From contig JSYX01000048.1 of assembly GCA_000787465.1 (NCBI GenBank), positions 1-64,000 of the forward strand: a stretch of 64,000 nt of DNA, read 5' to 3'. Shown here piece by piece: positions 1 to 12,023 of the stretch. The notes beneath the pieces are model-generated. The model saw only the letters and a list, made by a program, of their open reading frames with translations. It was not told the DNA's origin and searched no databases. Position 1 is the first letter of the stretch. Each line of letters begins with the position of its first letter. The DNA is from Thermomucor indicae-seudaticae (lineage: Eukaryota; Mucoromycota; Mucoromycetes; Mucorales; Lichtheimiaceae). The translations under genes were made by a program, and so were the position numbers.

Positions 1-3000
1 GACTAAATGTACCAATACACGTTATCCTGCGAAGCTAATATCAATAAAAATTCATACTTTTTTGTTTTAAATAATCAAAAGGCATACGAACAATGTGTAT
101 TTAGTGTATAAGAATCTAACCTCGTATCCGCAGTCTACCAGCAGAAGACGCGCAACACCGGCATAGAACGCGGCATTTAAAATTGCTGGTCTACTGCGCG
201 GATTTGCAAAAAAAACCGCAAAAATTGCGGGTTTCGCGGCAGCCGCGCAGTTGACCGGAAAGACCCGCAGATTTTTCCCGTAGTGCTTGTTCGACATGGC
301 CCAGAAGCGGCCGCAGACGGGAGGGTCCGGAAGATTCCTACGAACTGCTTGACGCCTTCCCTCTGAAAGACACCTCATAGTATAAAGGTTGACTGGAGAC
401 TTTCGTTCTAAATCCAGTGTACATACTTTTCGGCAGTTTTCCGTTTGGTATAGCCGGCTCGGTTATTCCATCCTTGGCTCAATAAGTGGGCGGCGATCTA
501 AAGATCTTCACAAACATCTAACCCCACGTTCGGAGCAAAACGAGGAGCTTTTATTCTATGATCCGGTCGCTCACGGAAGGACCGAGCACCATCCAGGAAA
601 CTGAGATTTTGGGATTCCTGTGTGAGATTTCATTTAGCAACGCAATGGCTTTGTTCAACTCTGGATTCATTTTTAATTTCTGCCCAAGGCAAGAAGAAGA
701 GCGTTCTGCCAATGAGCACGCAATGCTGTTATACACAACGTTATCTTCACAAGTGTTCACTGATATTCAAAGCCTTTGCTGCTATTTATAGGTTCAATGA
801 AATTATATATGACGGTAGCAACTGCATAATGGAGTCGGTCGAACGTCGTTAAATACTGGATTTCAAATTAAATGTTTGCATTGCTGTAGATGATCTTTTG
901 CATCAATTGGGGAACGCCGTTTACGCTCTAGATAGATCAAATATGCGTATATGAATTAAAAAATTTGCATGAATAACATTTTATTTTGCACACTTACTTC
1001 TCGCGCAAACGCAAACGCGAGCGCAAGCGACGCAAAAGACAACCCCGGCAGTATTAATGTAAAGAAATGTGAGCTTCTCGTTATTCTGTCACTGTATTAT
1101 CTCTTACCGATCCTATTAAGAAAGATTAGTACCCCGGCTCGTCGTTGGAATCTGTATTACACTTACTAGAACACTCGTCAAGAGTGAGTGCTATGTCGTA
1201 TGTCTGTCCTATTGACAGACGCCGCCACAGCACCTGAAACTGTTAAATGCATTTTATCAGTCTAGCTATTGAATTCTAAAGATAATATAGCTTTACCGAT
1301 GTGTGGGGTAATGCTTTCATTCAGCTTCGAACGAGTGGCTGGATTTGTTGTGCACAAAAAGAAGGAAAACGGCAAGAACTGCTGAGCTGAAGAGGAGCGT
1401 AGGTTTTTGGACAGACCTATACTGAATATTGTTGTTCATACTTGGTGCGGACATCCTCCAGCAAAAGGCCAAATGGAAAAATGGATCCAGTGCGAAACGG
1501 CCTTCGCCAGCAGGGCCAAATGATTTTTCGTTAAGCGCAAATCAGACGGAAAATACAGTATTCGCATTGGAAATCCTGCGGCTTTACCAGATTGGATGAA
1601 ATTCTGTCGCCGATTGCCCTGGAGTCGCATCTGTGCAAGTGTATTCAGTTTCGCGTACTTCATTGACTCAAACGTTTGTTCCCCGAAAACTTCAATTTTT
1701 TGTGTTTCACCGACCCCCATGAATCCTGTTCATGCTTATTTCAAATGCATCAACGAGATATGCAATCTCTGAAAATATTCCTCCAGTGCAGAGCTCAGTC
1801 GATGAAAACACGCGCTGCCTCCTTGTACAATTGCCTACCAAAGTGGATTCTACACGCCAAGGTCGACTTTCACAGTTCCCTCGAGGTACGTTTGCTACAT
1901 ATACGTTTTATGAAGCAAAGACTCCAGGTTTCCTGTCATTGTTGTGTAGCATTCTAGGTAAGATATTCAGGTATGCAGGCTCTTTGAAACTTGGCATTGC
2001 AGGAAAAAATATTGCTTAATAACATACCTTATGGAACTGAAAGCTAAAGTCGACTCGATTCGTATGAGTAAATAAAGAGATCATATTGGAACTGTGACAT
2101 AATAACCACACATTGCGGTATGAAGATGCGTGGTTCTGTATCGAAATGTCCAGAGGTTCCGTCATCGAAGATGCGCGGAGGCCCAAACGCCCGCGGCATG
2201 GCTTATTGGCCACTCTCTGGTTCATTGATCGGGGAAAAAGCACGAGGGGGGGGGCTTAATGACATACTGTAGAACAATGGACTCCGAACAATGAGCTTCC
2301 AGTCTTTAATTCATAGACGTATAGCTAAGGGATTATTGTGTTGGTTATGCTAAGTTTCTGAATCTGGACAGCGCAGCTGGACGGTTTTGCATGTCTATTA
2401 ACGCTGCTCCTTGCTATTGGTTTTCCTCAGCTCAAGTTATGGTTGATTTAGTAGTAGCTAGCGGGACCAACTCTGTCGATTAAACGTCCCCTTCAGGGAT
2501 GCAAAGCTTTTTTTGGTCTGGCGCCGCGGTGTGGTCTGTACCTCTCAACCCCTATTGCCCATTGTGGCCCCACACTTTTCTTTTATCGAAACATAGTCCA
2601 TCATTTCGGTAAAGATTCACGTTATCGAGATACATATGAAAGAACTTTTTATTCTTTTCTCTCCTTTCTTTATAGGTCGATTGTTACGCGAAATAGATTA
2701 TACTAAATGGTCGAATGAACTTGTGAATATTTTCGACTAGTTCTTCTTAGCAGTCCATAAGAGCAGTGGCCTTGATTTATTCTATAGTGAGCTAACGTCA
2801 TATCATCTCGAATCAAAAGCTAAAAAAAATTTCCGCGCTGCCATTAACGGTGCTAGGGTATGTGCAAAAAGTGGGTCTATAAAGACTTTGTCGCAGTGTC
2901 TGCATGAAAAGAAGGGATAGTGGTAAATCTTATTGGACCTCTTGCAGGACCCTGCGTTGTTACAATAGCAAGCAGTGAATAGATCATGAAGGTTTGCAGG

Positions 3001-3549
3001 GTAGTCCGAAAACTCTTTTATCTTCCTGAATTATCATAATCAAAGGAAATGCTGAAATAAGCAAGCCCTGACTGGCAAAAGTTTGGCGTATTCGAATTTC
3101 CCAAAGTACAGTTCATGTGGCTCTTCTTGTTACTTTGAGCATAAGCTTCTGAAGGCCAGCTAATGAGGGCGGAGAATGAATGGCAAGTTCATGGCATTGG
3201 TTGGGCAATGATTCGATTTGCCCTTTGCCGCTATGCTTCAGCCTGGTCTGCTATTTCAGGAGGTGGGATTTGCCATGCTCCCCTTGTATGCACCAAACAA
3301 GCTTCTGGCTCAGAAAGAATAAAAGATAAAACCCCGTTGTTCCCTAACATTGCCAGGAGCCCCTTCTTTCTTTCTCTCTCTCTCTTTCTTTTTCTTTGCA
3401 CCGATCTGATCAAAATTCAACAAATTCTACCAGAACAGTGGTCTGGTGCCATTGGAAAACGCTTTTTCTTCCTCTGTCATCGGTTTCTAATCTTTCTACG
3501 CTACTTGATCCTTACGGTCTTGCTATATACCTATTGCCAGAACAGTATA
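1..3549. other. Gene-poor left end, no supportable gene
   Basis: About 3.5 kb without a coding region I can defend. The longest open frames are under 100 codons, overlap on both strands, and show no domain or consistent splice pattern. The most protein-like stretch is on the minus strand near 1436-1720, but it has no recognisable motif. There is a short run of G at about 2247-2257 and a small purine/CG alternation near 1005-1030. Part of this could be decayed transposon sequence, which I cannot show. The last 200 bases are the promoter and leader of the kinase gene. Confidence 0.5.
3363..3398 (+). promoter_or_regulatory. CT-rich leader tract of the CH-kinase gene
   Basis: An almost pure pyrimidine tract about 150 bases ahead of the chosen start codon at 3550. 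Such tracts are common around transcription starts of fungal genes. An open frame runs through it from 3163, but that frame codes a non-conserved, low-quality peptide before the conserved part, so the start at 3550 is preferred. Confidence 0.4.
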
Positions 3550-6500
3550 ATGACGGCTACACCACGACTTGCACGTTCCAAAAGTGGCGCAGATTTATTG
3601 TTCGATAAAATGAAACAAGAGAAATTTCAGCACGAGGAACAGGAAGCTATCGACTTTTTAAACACAACGCTTGATCTTTCGATTACTCGAGGACAGTTGC
3701 ATCAAGAATTAAAAGATGGAGTCATTCTTTGCAAGTGAGTTCCTTCCTTCCATTTAATCAATGCGAGACGGGGGGCAATTCGCGTTGGGAGGAAAAGAGG
3801 AATTGGCTCTCTTTCTCTGTCTCTTTTTATCCTTGATTGATAACCAGGGACAGGAAGATTTCGTTGTGTGCCTCGGGAAAACCGAAGGGGGTTAAAGAAC
3901 ATGCGGAGCATCTGACCAATTCAAACAACTTAGTCTTGTGAACAAACTTCGACCAGGAACCATAAAGCATGTCGGGCAAAGAGATCTCTCATTCGTTAAG
4001 GTAATGTCGCATAAATGCCAAATTTTAATTGCACTTTGGCTGATTGACTTCGCCGCAGATGGATAACATCACTCGCTTTTTGCAAGGAGCGCGTCAGGTA
4101 AAGTATGCTTTCTTTTCATGCGCTTTGTGCCGTGTGCTTGCGGGAACGGGGATTTCGGCCGGAGATTGGGGAGGCGTAAAAGTTTAGGGCAGCATCAATT
4201 GCCAAGGGATGCTACCGGCCGGAAAATCGGTCAATTCTTATAGCAACAAGGTACTAACCATGTCGTCGGCATCGAATTTAGCTCGGCTTAAATGATTCGC
4301 AGTTGTTTGAGACAATCGACTTATTTGAAGCCAAAGACATGTCAGCGGTAAGTCAAAGGGTTTCCCTCCTGAAATTGAGTTGTGCATTAGGGACTTTCAG
4401 AGTCAGACAAAGGCTGATTGCCGTTTAATAGGTCATCCATACTATACTGGTGATTGCACAGATGCATACAAAGCAGATGCTATCTGATGCCAAGGATGCT
4501 CTCGAGAAAAAGAACGGTTATGCCACTGTTGATAAGGAGAAACCACAGTCTGCGTTGAAGACCAAGGAGACAAGTGAGTTTTCCGTAAGAGGAGAGAGGG
4601 AACAGGGTAAACAAGGGAAAGCAATTTTGGGTGACAGCAATAATTTTACTTAAAACGGGTTGACACTTTGGAAAGGGAGGCTTATTTATATCGGACAAAC
4701 TTGTTAGGTGCTTCCAACCATGGTACACCAGACCCTGCCTCGTGCGACGATACCACTTTGGGTAACACAGATGTCGATCAATCCAAGACTAACGGCTCTT
4801 CGTATCGTGACGTCCGCGACATATTCATCACCGTAGACGTAGATCAGAAAGACTCTGACAATATCACTGGACTCGGAAACCGAGCATCATCCTTTGTCCG
4901 ACCGCCCAGATCACCCCTACGACCAACTGGCAAACCAAATAGACGACCTGTAAGCCATCAGCAACGGTACCGACGCAAAAGCGCAGAGGACCTTCAGTCA
5001 GAGTCAGACCGTCATCGACGACCTTCTGCTCCAGATTTTTCGTCTCATGCACCAGTGAACACCAACAGCGACTTTGCAGCGGTTGCCCTGTCGCGAACGT
5101 CCTCCACGTCTTCTTGCAGCTCTTTCTTTTCATCCGCTTCGTCTGGGTCTTCTTTCCCGGAGACGCCTATTTCGCCCTCATCGCCGTCGTCGACTCGACA
5201 TGCAGAACCCGATAAGAGCAGTCGACACCGTAGACAAAGCGTCACGCTATCTGAAAATCATCAGAATCGCAGCAGCCATTCTGAAAAGCAGCGCGAGACG
5301 GAAAGCTTGGGTAGAAAGCTGGACAAGCAGTTGCTAAAGTCTATGGAAGCCATGAAGCAAGAAGACAAGTGCAGAGAGAGGCTATTACTGAAAAGCAAGG
5401 ATGGCCTTACACGGACGCAATACGTAAGTATGAGCACGATCCGATATGCTGATTCTACACATAGTGATTAACCTTATACTTGTAGCAACTGGGAAATTGC
5501 ATCGGCAAAGGCCAATTTGGCTCTGTCTACAGAGCACTGGATCTGTCAACCGGTGAAACTGTGGCAGTCAAACGAATAAAGATTGAAGATGCAGAACTAG
5601 ATAAAGAGATCATGGTTAGTATACGCCAACGACGGGGACAAAGACGCAGTTAGCTTATTTACTTTCTGATGAATTACTGTAGAAAGAAGTTGGTCTGCTC
5701 AAAACCCTGTCGCACAAAAACGTGATCCAATACATGGGTTTCATCCGAAGCAAGAATCACTTGAACATTGTACTCGAGTAAGTCGGCTTGTAGGCTGTTA
5801 GATAGAATTATCGCGAGTCCTGACTGGACAATATCAGGTATGCTGAGAACGGGTCGCTCATGTCGACATTGAAAGCCTTTGGCGCTTTTCCCGAAAAACT
5901 GGTTGCATCCTTCTGCATCAAAATCCTTAATGGCCTCGAGTATCTTCATGCCAATGACGTGGTACACTGCGACTTGAAAGCCGCCAACATCCTGACAACC
6001 AAGACCGGGGACGTGAAGCTTTCCGACTTTGGTGTTTCCCTCAATCTCAAGATTAAAGGAGCCGATGCAGGTTCTGTATCGGGCACACCCAACTGGATGG
6101 CCCCCGAGGTTATTGAATTGAAAGGAGCCTCGACGAAATCAGATATATGGTCATTAGGCTGCACGCTTGTCGAACTAATCACCGGCAAGCCACCTTATGC
6201 TGACTTGATTGCCATGTCTGCCATGTTTCGAATCGTTGAAGACAGCTATCCGCCGCTCCCAGACAATATCTCTGAAGAGATGCACAGCTTCTTACTTTGC
6301 TGCTTCCAGAAGAACCCGGACGACCGACCGACTGCTACGCAGTTAAAGGAGCATATCTGGATTCGAACCCACCAGCGAAAAATGAAGAAGACAGAGAACT
6401 CTACGCAAGTGCTCTCGAGCTACCTTGGTCAGAAGCGAGATGGACAGTCGACTAGTCGACGCAACAGCACTCGTCCAATGTCAAATGTGAGCTCGGCAGC

Positions 6501-7402
6501 TTCAGAATCCAATAACAATATGGAAACTTGCCATCCTCTACATCCAACCTCTATCCCAGCACAGCATTCCGTGGAGCCTAATAGTAGCTGCCGACGAGTG
6601 TCCTTTGGCGAAAGCGAAAGCGGGCTTTCGAGTGGTATCACAGAGGACGAGGATTATACCACGCATCGCTTCATTCAGACATCTTTTGGAAAAGGTAAAG
6701 CGCTCGTACTGAAGCTCACCAGGCTTGTTGCTAATTCTAACCTTTTTGCAATCTACAGTCGTAGAGTGCAAGGTCTGCGGCGAGCTAATGAAGACTCAAG
6801 CCATCTTTTGTGAAGGTAAACAGACTTAAAAAGCATATGAGCTGAAAAAGAAGAGAGCGGTGATTAATATCCTGCTGTAGTATGTTCGCTTATTTGCCAC
6901 GAAGATTGCAAAAAGCTCGCATTTTCTTGCCCGCCCAAAGTCAACGACCAACAGCCATCTTACGATGTAAGTGAAGCGATATCATTTATTCCTTTTAGAA
7001 AAAGCTTTATACTCATTCCTTTTATAGTGGGTCTTTTCAGCAAAGATCTACAATCGTGACCGCGAAGGGTCACAAGGGTCACTGCCGCCCCGCGTGCACG
7101 GATTACCAGATATTACCATCAGTCAACATCAACCTCGGAAAGACATTTTCGGCGTCCCAGCTTCTACACTTGATAACCATCCCCAGGCGGAAAGCATTCG
7201 AAAGTATTCGCGAGCTTTGGGTTTGACGCCTCAAGAAGAGCGAGCTCTCTGTGAGAACCAAGCACTCTTATCGCACACACTCGCATTGCAGCACATGAAC
7301 CCAGACGCCGTCGCAAAGCTCATGAAAAAGGGCACGAAGGACCGCAAAAAGATCCTTGGGAATGTCGGTAATGGTTCATCCGAGGACTGCACCATAAGTT
7401 AA
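3550..7402 (+). CDS. Protein kinase with N-terminal calponin-homology and C-terminal C1 domains (Cdc15/Cdc7-like)
   Basis: Twelve exons rebuilt in phase: 3550-3734, 3934-4000, 4059-4097, 4282-4347, 4432-4573, 4708-5423, 5486-5614, 5683-5777, 5838-6694, 6759-6815, 6881-6966, 7028-7402; 937 aa. Residues about 30-150 form a CH domain (LVNKLRPG, then an F-L-x-G segment). A Ser/Pro-rich linker follows. The kinase domain starts near 406: glycine loop GKGQFGSVY, Lys434 in VAVK, HCD at 523-525 where most kinases have HRD, DFG 543-545, and MAPE. The closest relatives by sequence feel are Cdc15/Cdc7/MAP3K-epsilon kinases of septation signalling. Near 760-810 a Cys/His-rich C1-type zinc finger follows with atypical spacing. 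The protein ends in CTIS, a possible prenylation box. Substrate is unknown; CH suggests actin or cortex, C1 suggests lipid. Introns 1 and 3 are long (199 and 184 nt). Confidence 0.85.
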
Positions 7403-7779
7403 ACCTGAATGTATCTTTCTTATTCTCTCTATTAATCTCTACCTTCGTTGTATTATATGAATGTTTATCTCACGGTTTATCATTCGTCTTTACCTAAAAT
7501 AATACAAATTCCTTGTCTGTAACTTGCAAAAAGGTACCGTAAGAGCAGCATAAGTATTAGTTTATTACGATGACACAAACACGACAAATGGATTCGAACA
7601 ATGGTACGGAGACCGATACTGATATTGTCGGATACCGATCCACTAAGGATCCCTACGCTCGTTGCGTACTCTTTATCAGATACATCACTTCACAATAAGT
7701 CAGCTCCCGTTATAACATGTAATGACCGCCTAATTTTTATTTATAACTACTTTCTTTGTCTCTTATTCTAAGTAAGCGA

Positions 7780-8847
7780 CTATCGTTTAGCATCACATGC
7801 AATAACAGTATCATCCGCCTTTCCTTTACTCACGGTTTGTATACCAAATCTCTCTGCACGCTTTCTCTTCTTCTCTTCTTCCAAGGCTTCATCTCTAATG
7901 GGAAGTCCGAATCGTTCAGCTCGTTTTCTTAACACTTCCGGATCCAATCCCTGGTTCTTTATATGAATAACTACTCTTCCATTGATCTCTTTTTCTGTGT
8001 CATAGCGTACCATTGGGTTTCTCTTGGCACCACCTTTCGCAGTCCCGAATCTCTCTGCACGCAGCTGCTTCTTTGTGTTTTCATCCAGATCGATTCCAAA
8101 CCGCTTGGCGCGCTCAATCTTCTTTTCAAGTTCTGTCATTGACTTTTTGTTGCCGTTTGATGCTGATTTCGCGGCTGTTGAAGTACTGGCGGTGGTTGGT
8201 TTAGCAGCGGCTGGTTTACTGGTTGGTTTGTCAAAGGTGATTTTGGTATATGTGAAGTTCGAGCCTGGCTTCCTGACAATCTCAGGCTTTGGCTCGTCAG
8301 AAGTTGTGGATGTGCTCGGCTTGCTAGAATTCGATTCACTCGCTTTTGTTCCATTGCTTTCTGTTCTCGCTGTACTAGCCGGCTTGGTTTCTGTCTTCTG
8401 TTTATCGCTCGAGGATGCTGAAGTTCCGTTCTCTTTCTTTGGTTCTTCTTTATCTGTCTTTTTGTCCAGTTCACTTGAAGTTGTTGTCTGCAATGACTTG
8501 AGCTCAGGATCATGCGCAAGATCGCTGCATTGACGATAGAGCGAGTTAATTTGGTACGCTGACGCGTCCGCAGGGACAACACGGCTTACTCCAGATTAAT
8601 CTTTGGATCATCGAATTCGTCCAAACCAAAGTCGTCATCCAATGAATTTAATTCGAGTGCTTTACGTTCGTCGTTTTTGACAAGACGATCAATCAGTTCT
8701 TCTTTTTTGCCCGTGTGAGGGAGGTTATTCTTTTGCAAGAGTTCTTTACAAAGGCCAATAAATGAAACAACACCATTGTTGTCCGGCAGCTACAGTAACC
8801 ATACCTTGCAGTTCTTTAACTTTGAGATTCTTGTACTTGTCAGCCAT
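7780..8847 (-). CDS. THO1: SAP-domain mRNA-export factor, THO1/SARNP-like
   Basis: Three exons on the minus strand: 8847-8805, 8743-8590, 8524-7780; introns 61 and 65 nt; 313 aa. Residues 1-45 form a SAP motif (KVKELQELLQKNN, then HTGKKEELIDRLV), a helix-turn-helix that binds DNA or RNA. A Ser/Thr/Lys-rich linker follows. The C-terminal third carries four copies of a short motif of the type RAERFG (one reads RAKRFG), the hallmark of Tho1/SARNP (CIP29), which bind the DEAD-box helicase of the TREX complex and couple transcription to mRNA export. The joined SAP reading is only restored by splicing at 8804/8744, which supports the model. It converges with the kinase gene, 377 bases between stops. 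A TG-rich stretch lies in its leader. Confidence 0.9.
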
Positions 8848-8848
8848 A

Positions 8849-8890
8849 GTGTGTGAGTGTGTGGGAATGTACGTATGTGCGTATGTGTAG
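8849..8890 (-). repeat. TG-rich microsatellite-like leader
   Basis: A stretch dominated by TG/TATG steps on the plus strand (CA-rich on the transcribed minus strand), directly ahead of the THO1-like start codon at 8847. It probably lies in the 5' leader or core promoter of that gene. Length variation between strains would be expected. Confidence 0.5.
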
Positions 8891-10382
8891 GGTGTCTGTT
8901 CAGTATGTTCAGAGTAAAGGTGTGGTTTCCCCAAATTACAGCCAGTCACTCCTCCTTTTATACTGTAGCTTCCCGCATGCATGCAGTGCATCAATTTTTG
9001 CACACCTGCCATTTCACCTCAACCTGCCCAGTCCAAAAATCCAATAGACAGCAGACTTCAATCATGAAAGTTTAACGATAGCTGCCTGTACTGTTCATTG
9101 ATTGGACAGTGCGTTACTCGAAATACACTTTTGCGTCGACTGCAAGTTTGCGCTAAAATACGATTAAGCATTACGCATATGAGTAACATGTTTTGCACAA
9201 TCTCGTGTTGCAGATAATGCAAAGTCTACCTCGAGCGCCACAAATAATTTTTGTAGATGCAGTGAAGCCTTAGCAATACTTACCTCCCGAAGAACTATCT
9301 CTGCACCATTTGCTGATGGCCTGCTCCGCACCTGACTCGGTGGGAGCGGCGAGAGTGCCGGTAGGAATCGACTTAGAAGAGTGGCCGGTCTTAGAAAATA
9401 CGCACTCCAGAGGAATCGATACAACATCTGGCAAGCCTTGTGAAACGGATCGGCAACAATGCCTTGTTTTATGGGAGTACAGACATACTTATTATGCATA
9501 AAGTAGGGAGTACTTACGCCAAAAGGTCTTTAGGAACCAAAATGATATCGAACCAATTAACACAAAGGAGGCGAAAGGCATAAATACAACCCAGTACCCT
9601 TTCGTTCTCGCTATCCTTGTGCTAGGGCAAAACCACGCAGATGAGGGCAACCGATGCTGGTTTATTGCTGATTGAAGACTATAACCAATATCCCGTCTGC
9701 CACGCCACCCTTGTGGCGGGGCGGCAAACTTTGGTGGCCTACAGGCCTTACCAGTGCAAAAAAGAAAATGATAATTACAGAAAGTGCTTAGGAGCATTAC
9801 CATTGGAAAGAAAAAAATCAATAGAGCCAAACTGTGATAACGTGCTTAGAAGAAAGCGAAATCTACCAGAAGCTAAGGTCCTTCCGTGTACCGTAGCCAA
9901 ACTCAGGACTTAAATCGAGATACGCTCAGCAGTATGTTCACTGTGCTTATTGCCATAAAACACGGCTAACCGATTATGACGATTACATGAAGTCTGCCTC
10001 CAAACGGAGGAGAAAGTGCGACTAATGTGGTTTTAGGGCAATAGCATATTGCTTCTTTTAGCACGAATGATTGTAGATACACCATGGAACCAAGTCGATC
10101 ATTTGCTACTTGTCCGAGAAACCCTTGTCAAGCAAAAACGAGTAAGCGGACAACCCGTTTCTAACGATTGACGTAATAATTGCGTTAGACAATTCACAGT
10201 GACTCAATTGTTGTTCATATGACGGTAGATCACATGAAGGTTCCTCGGTATGAGGAATACGTCAACAACAAGGGTCTGATCCAAAACGCAACGATTTGCG
10301 CTGATGGATCGATTACCCCAAATCGAGATGCACCTATGCAAGGGTTTTCGTAAACATTGACGTGTACCGTGGTTAAGGACAG
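8891..10382. other. Spacer between THO1-like gene and small stress-type gene
   Basis: About 1.5 kb holding the THO1-like promoter at the left and the TATA-type promoter of the 10427 gene at the right. The only coding hint is the small minus-strand candidate at 9164-9581, listed separately. Overlapping open frames on both strands at 9640-9910 have no recognisable motif. No tRNA or repeat array was seen. Confidence 0.5.
9164..9581 (-). CDS. Candidate small membrane or secreted protein
   Basis: Weak prediction. Minus-strand exons 9581-9518, 9436-9284 and 9201-9164 join in phase into 84 aa across introns of 81 and 82 nt with strong GTAAGT donors. The acceptors end in AAG and GAG, which is poorer. 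The product starts with a hydrophobic segment (FASFVLIGSISFWFL), so it would be a signal peptide or single membrane anchor, followed by a polar Ser/Thr-rich part with three cysteines. I do not recognise it. The second exon is open in another frame as well, so the choice of frame rests on splice phase alone. It could be chance. Confidence 0.25.
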
Positions 10383-10390
10383 TATTTAAA
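10383..10390 (+). promoter_or_regulatory. TATA box of the 10427 gene
   Basis: TATTTAAA, 44 bases before the start codon at 10427. The spacing predicts a very short 5' leader, as in strongly inducible fungal genes. Confidence 0.55.
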
Positions 10391-10426
10391 GGCATCCGAA
10401 AGAAGTCATTTTTGTAGCGACACACC

Positions 10427-10918
10427 ATGTCTTACAATCAAGGAAACCGTAACGCAACATCGGCTTTCAGCGACAACTACTCGGGCGCTGCTCTCGACCC
10501 GAACCAACAAGCGCAGCAAGAGCAATATAGTGGTGGCAACCAGACATCATCCTTTGCTGACCGACAGGGTTGGGGCAACAGACAGCAAGGCTATACCGGC
10601 CAAGGTACCACAGCGGGGAATCCGTATACAACTTCGAGCGGTGGCTACACTCAGCAGCATGGCAACGATCTGAGCACCGGTCAAAATTATACCACGACCG
10701 AAGGATTTGGACAAAACAGAGCTTCCGATGAAGGTTATTCTCAGCGTACAGCCCAGCCTACAAGCGGTGACTGGTCCAATGCACCGGGAACTCAGAAACG
10801 CCCAAGCGCTGGGGACAGGATCAAAGGCACAGTGGAGAAGATGGCTGGTAAAATAACTGGTGACCAGGATAGAGTTGCCCATGGTGAGAACCTTTCACAA
10901 GGCCGTAGCAACTGGTAA
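10427..10918 (+). CDS. Small hydrophilic Gln/Gly/Ser/Thr-rich protein with CsbD-like tail
   Basis: A single-exon gene of 163 aa, rare in this window. The first 120 residues are low-complexity and very polar (Gln, Asn, Gly, Ser, Thr, Tyr), with no hydrophobic core, so probably disordered. The last 35 residues (DRIKGTVEKMAGKITGD and on) resemble the short amphipathic repeat of CsbD-like proteins and the fungal Hmp1-type DNA-binding proteins, both stress-linked. No signal peptide or membrane segment. The start follows a TATA box by 44 bases, and the absence of introns with a strong TATA fits a gene induced fast by stress. The function is inferred only from composition and the tail; an unrelated hydrophilin is an alternative. 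Confidence 0.75.
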   Translation: MSYNQGNRNATSAFSDNYSGAALDPNQQAQQEQYSGGNQTSSFADRQGWGNRQQGYTGQGTTAGNPYTTSSGGYTQQHGNDLSTGQNYTTTEGFGQNRASDEGYSQRTAQPTSGDWSNAPGTQKRPSAGDRIKGTVEKMAGKITGDQDRVAHGENLSQGRSNW

Positions 10919-12023
10919 ACAGCTTGAAGATATGCACGTGTTATCTGCATATAAGTTAGCTGCAAATGTATATGGCAATCGATAAAGAAAAGAATTGCAA
11001 TATTTTTCGTCGTGTTCCTTAAATTCTGAGATCATGTCACGCATATGAGGCTATACAAGTATAGTGTAAAAGTGGTCCCAATAGTAAGCGTATCCAGCCT
11101 TTGCACATAACTCAATTCAAATAGATGGATCGCAATCTAATCCTGATTGTCCAACTGCCGATGGCCATGAAGAGGTGTGACCAGTGAGGAAAGGTTCAGT
11201 TCTAGTCTCACTTCGGAAAGCATAGGGTTACAACCAACTATTGTTGTTATTATTATTTGACGGTTTCCGGCACACTTTATTCTCGACAATAAGCTTAGAG
11301 ATGAACTGCAAGGAAAGAGTACAGCTTATGATATCGATTTCCGTCTGCAACGCATTCCAGGACAATCTATTGAGCTGTCGATTTATAACCGTTAAGGTAG
11401 CCAATCTTCTTTAGACGACGTTGCGTAGAATGTTATTCGCATGTAAGTTAACTTTGCATCTATTGTTAGTGCCATTCACGATCAAGTCGTACACATCTGT
11501 CTCGTGCCAAGTTTCGGCACCGAAAAGTTCATCTGACTGTGACCTTACAACTTTGTATTTCTTCCATGAACACCGCTTTTCCTACTATCGGCTAACAGAG
11601 CTTGCAGCGCTGAGTGACTCGTTATCTGTTGAGTGGTCATCTTCTTTGGCAGAGCAAGAGGTCAGGGTAGCCACGGAGCACAAAAAGAAAAACTTTGTCG
11701 GAAGTTTACTAAGCCAGCTTAAGGAATTTGCATAACGTTATACTATCAACGTTGGTATGAGTAACGAGCTTTTTTTAGATGCAAAAGAGAGGGACCCTTT
11801 GTCAAGTGAGTGAAGTATTCAAGGGACTGGTTACAATTTTACTCAGCAAGGAAGCAAAGGGAAGTGTTGATCTTTTTTTAGCCAAAGGAAACGCAAGGAC
11901 GGAATAGGAACATCCCGGTTATGGATCACCCGCGTTCCTTTGTTTCTTTTCCTTTCTGCATACTTCTTTATCTTATTCATATCTTCTTTCTTTTTTCCTT
12001 CCTCTTTCCGTTTGAGCTTCTGC
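10919..12023. other. Intergenic spacer
   Basis: About 1.1 kb. An open frame at 11421-11735 begins with a hydrophobic segment but has no conserved motif, and I do not call it. The right part, 11880-12020, is rich in T and C and is the promoter/leader of the kelch gene. Confidence 0.5.

Noticed and set aside
3163..3549. Longer N-terminus for the CH-kinase
   Set aside because: The extra 129 residues are translated CT-rich leader with no conservation pattern; the ATG at 3550 suits the domain start.
7585..7660. tRNA on the minus strand, from a GGATTCGAAC-like B box
   Set aside because: No matching A box, acceptor stem or anticodon arm could be built.
11421..11735. Secreted small protein frame
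   Set aside because: Hydrophobic start but no homology, no splice support and poor composition.
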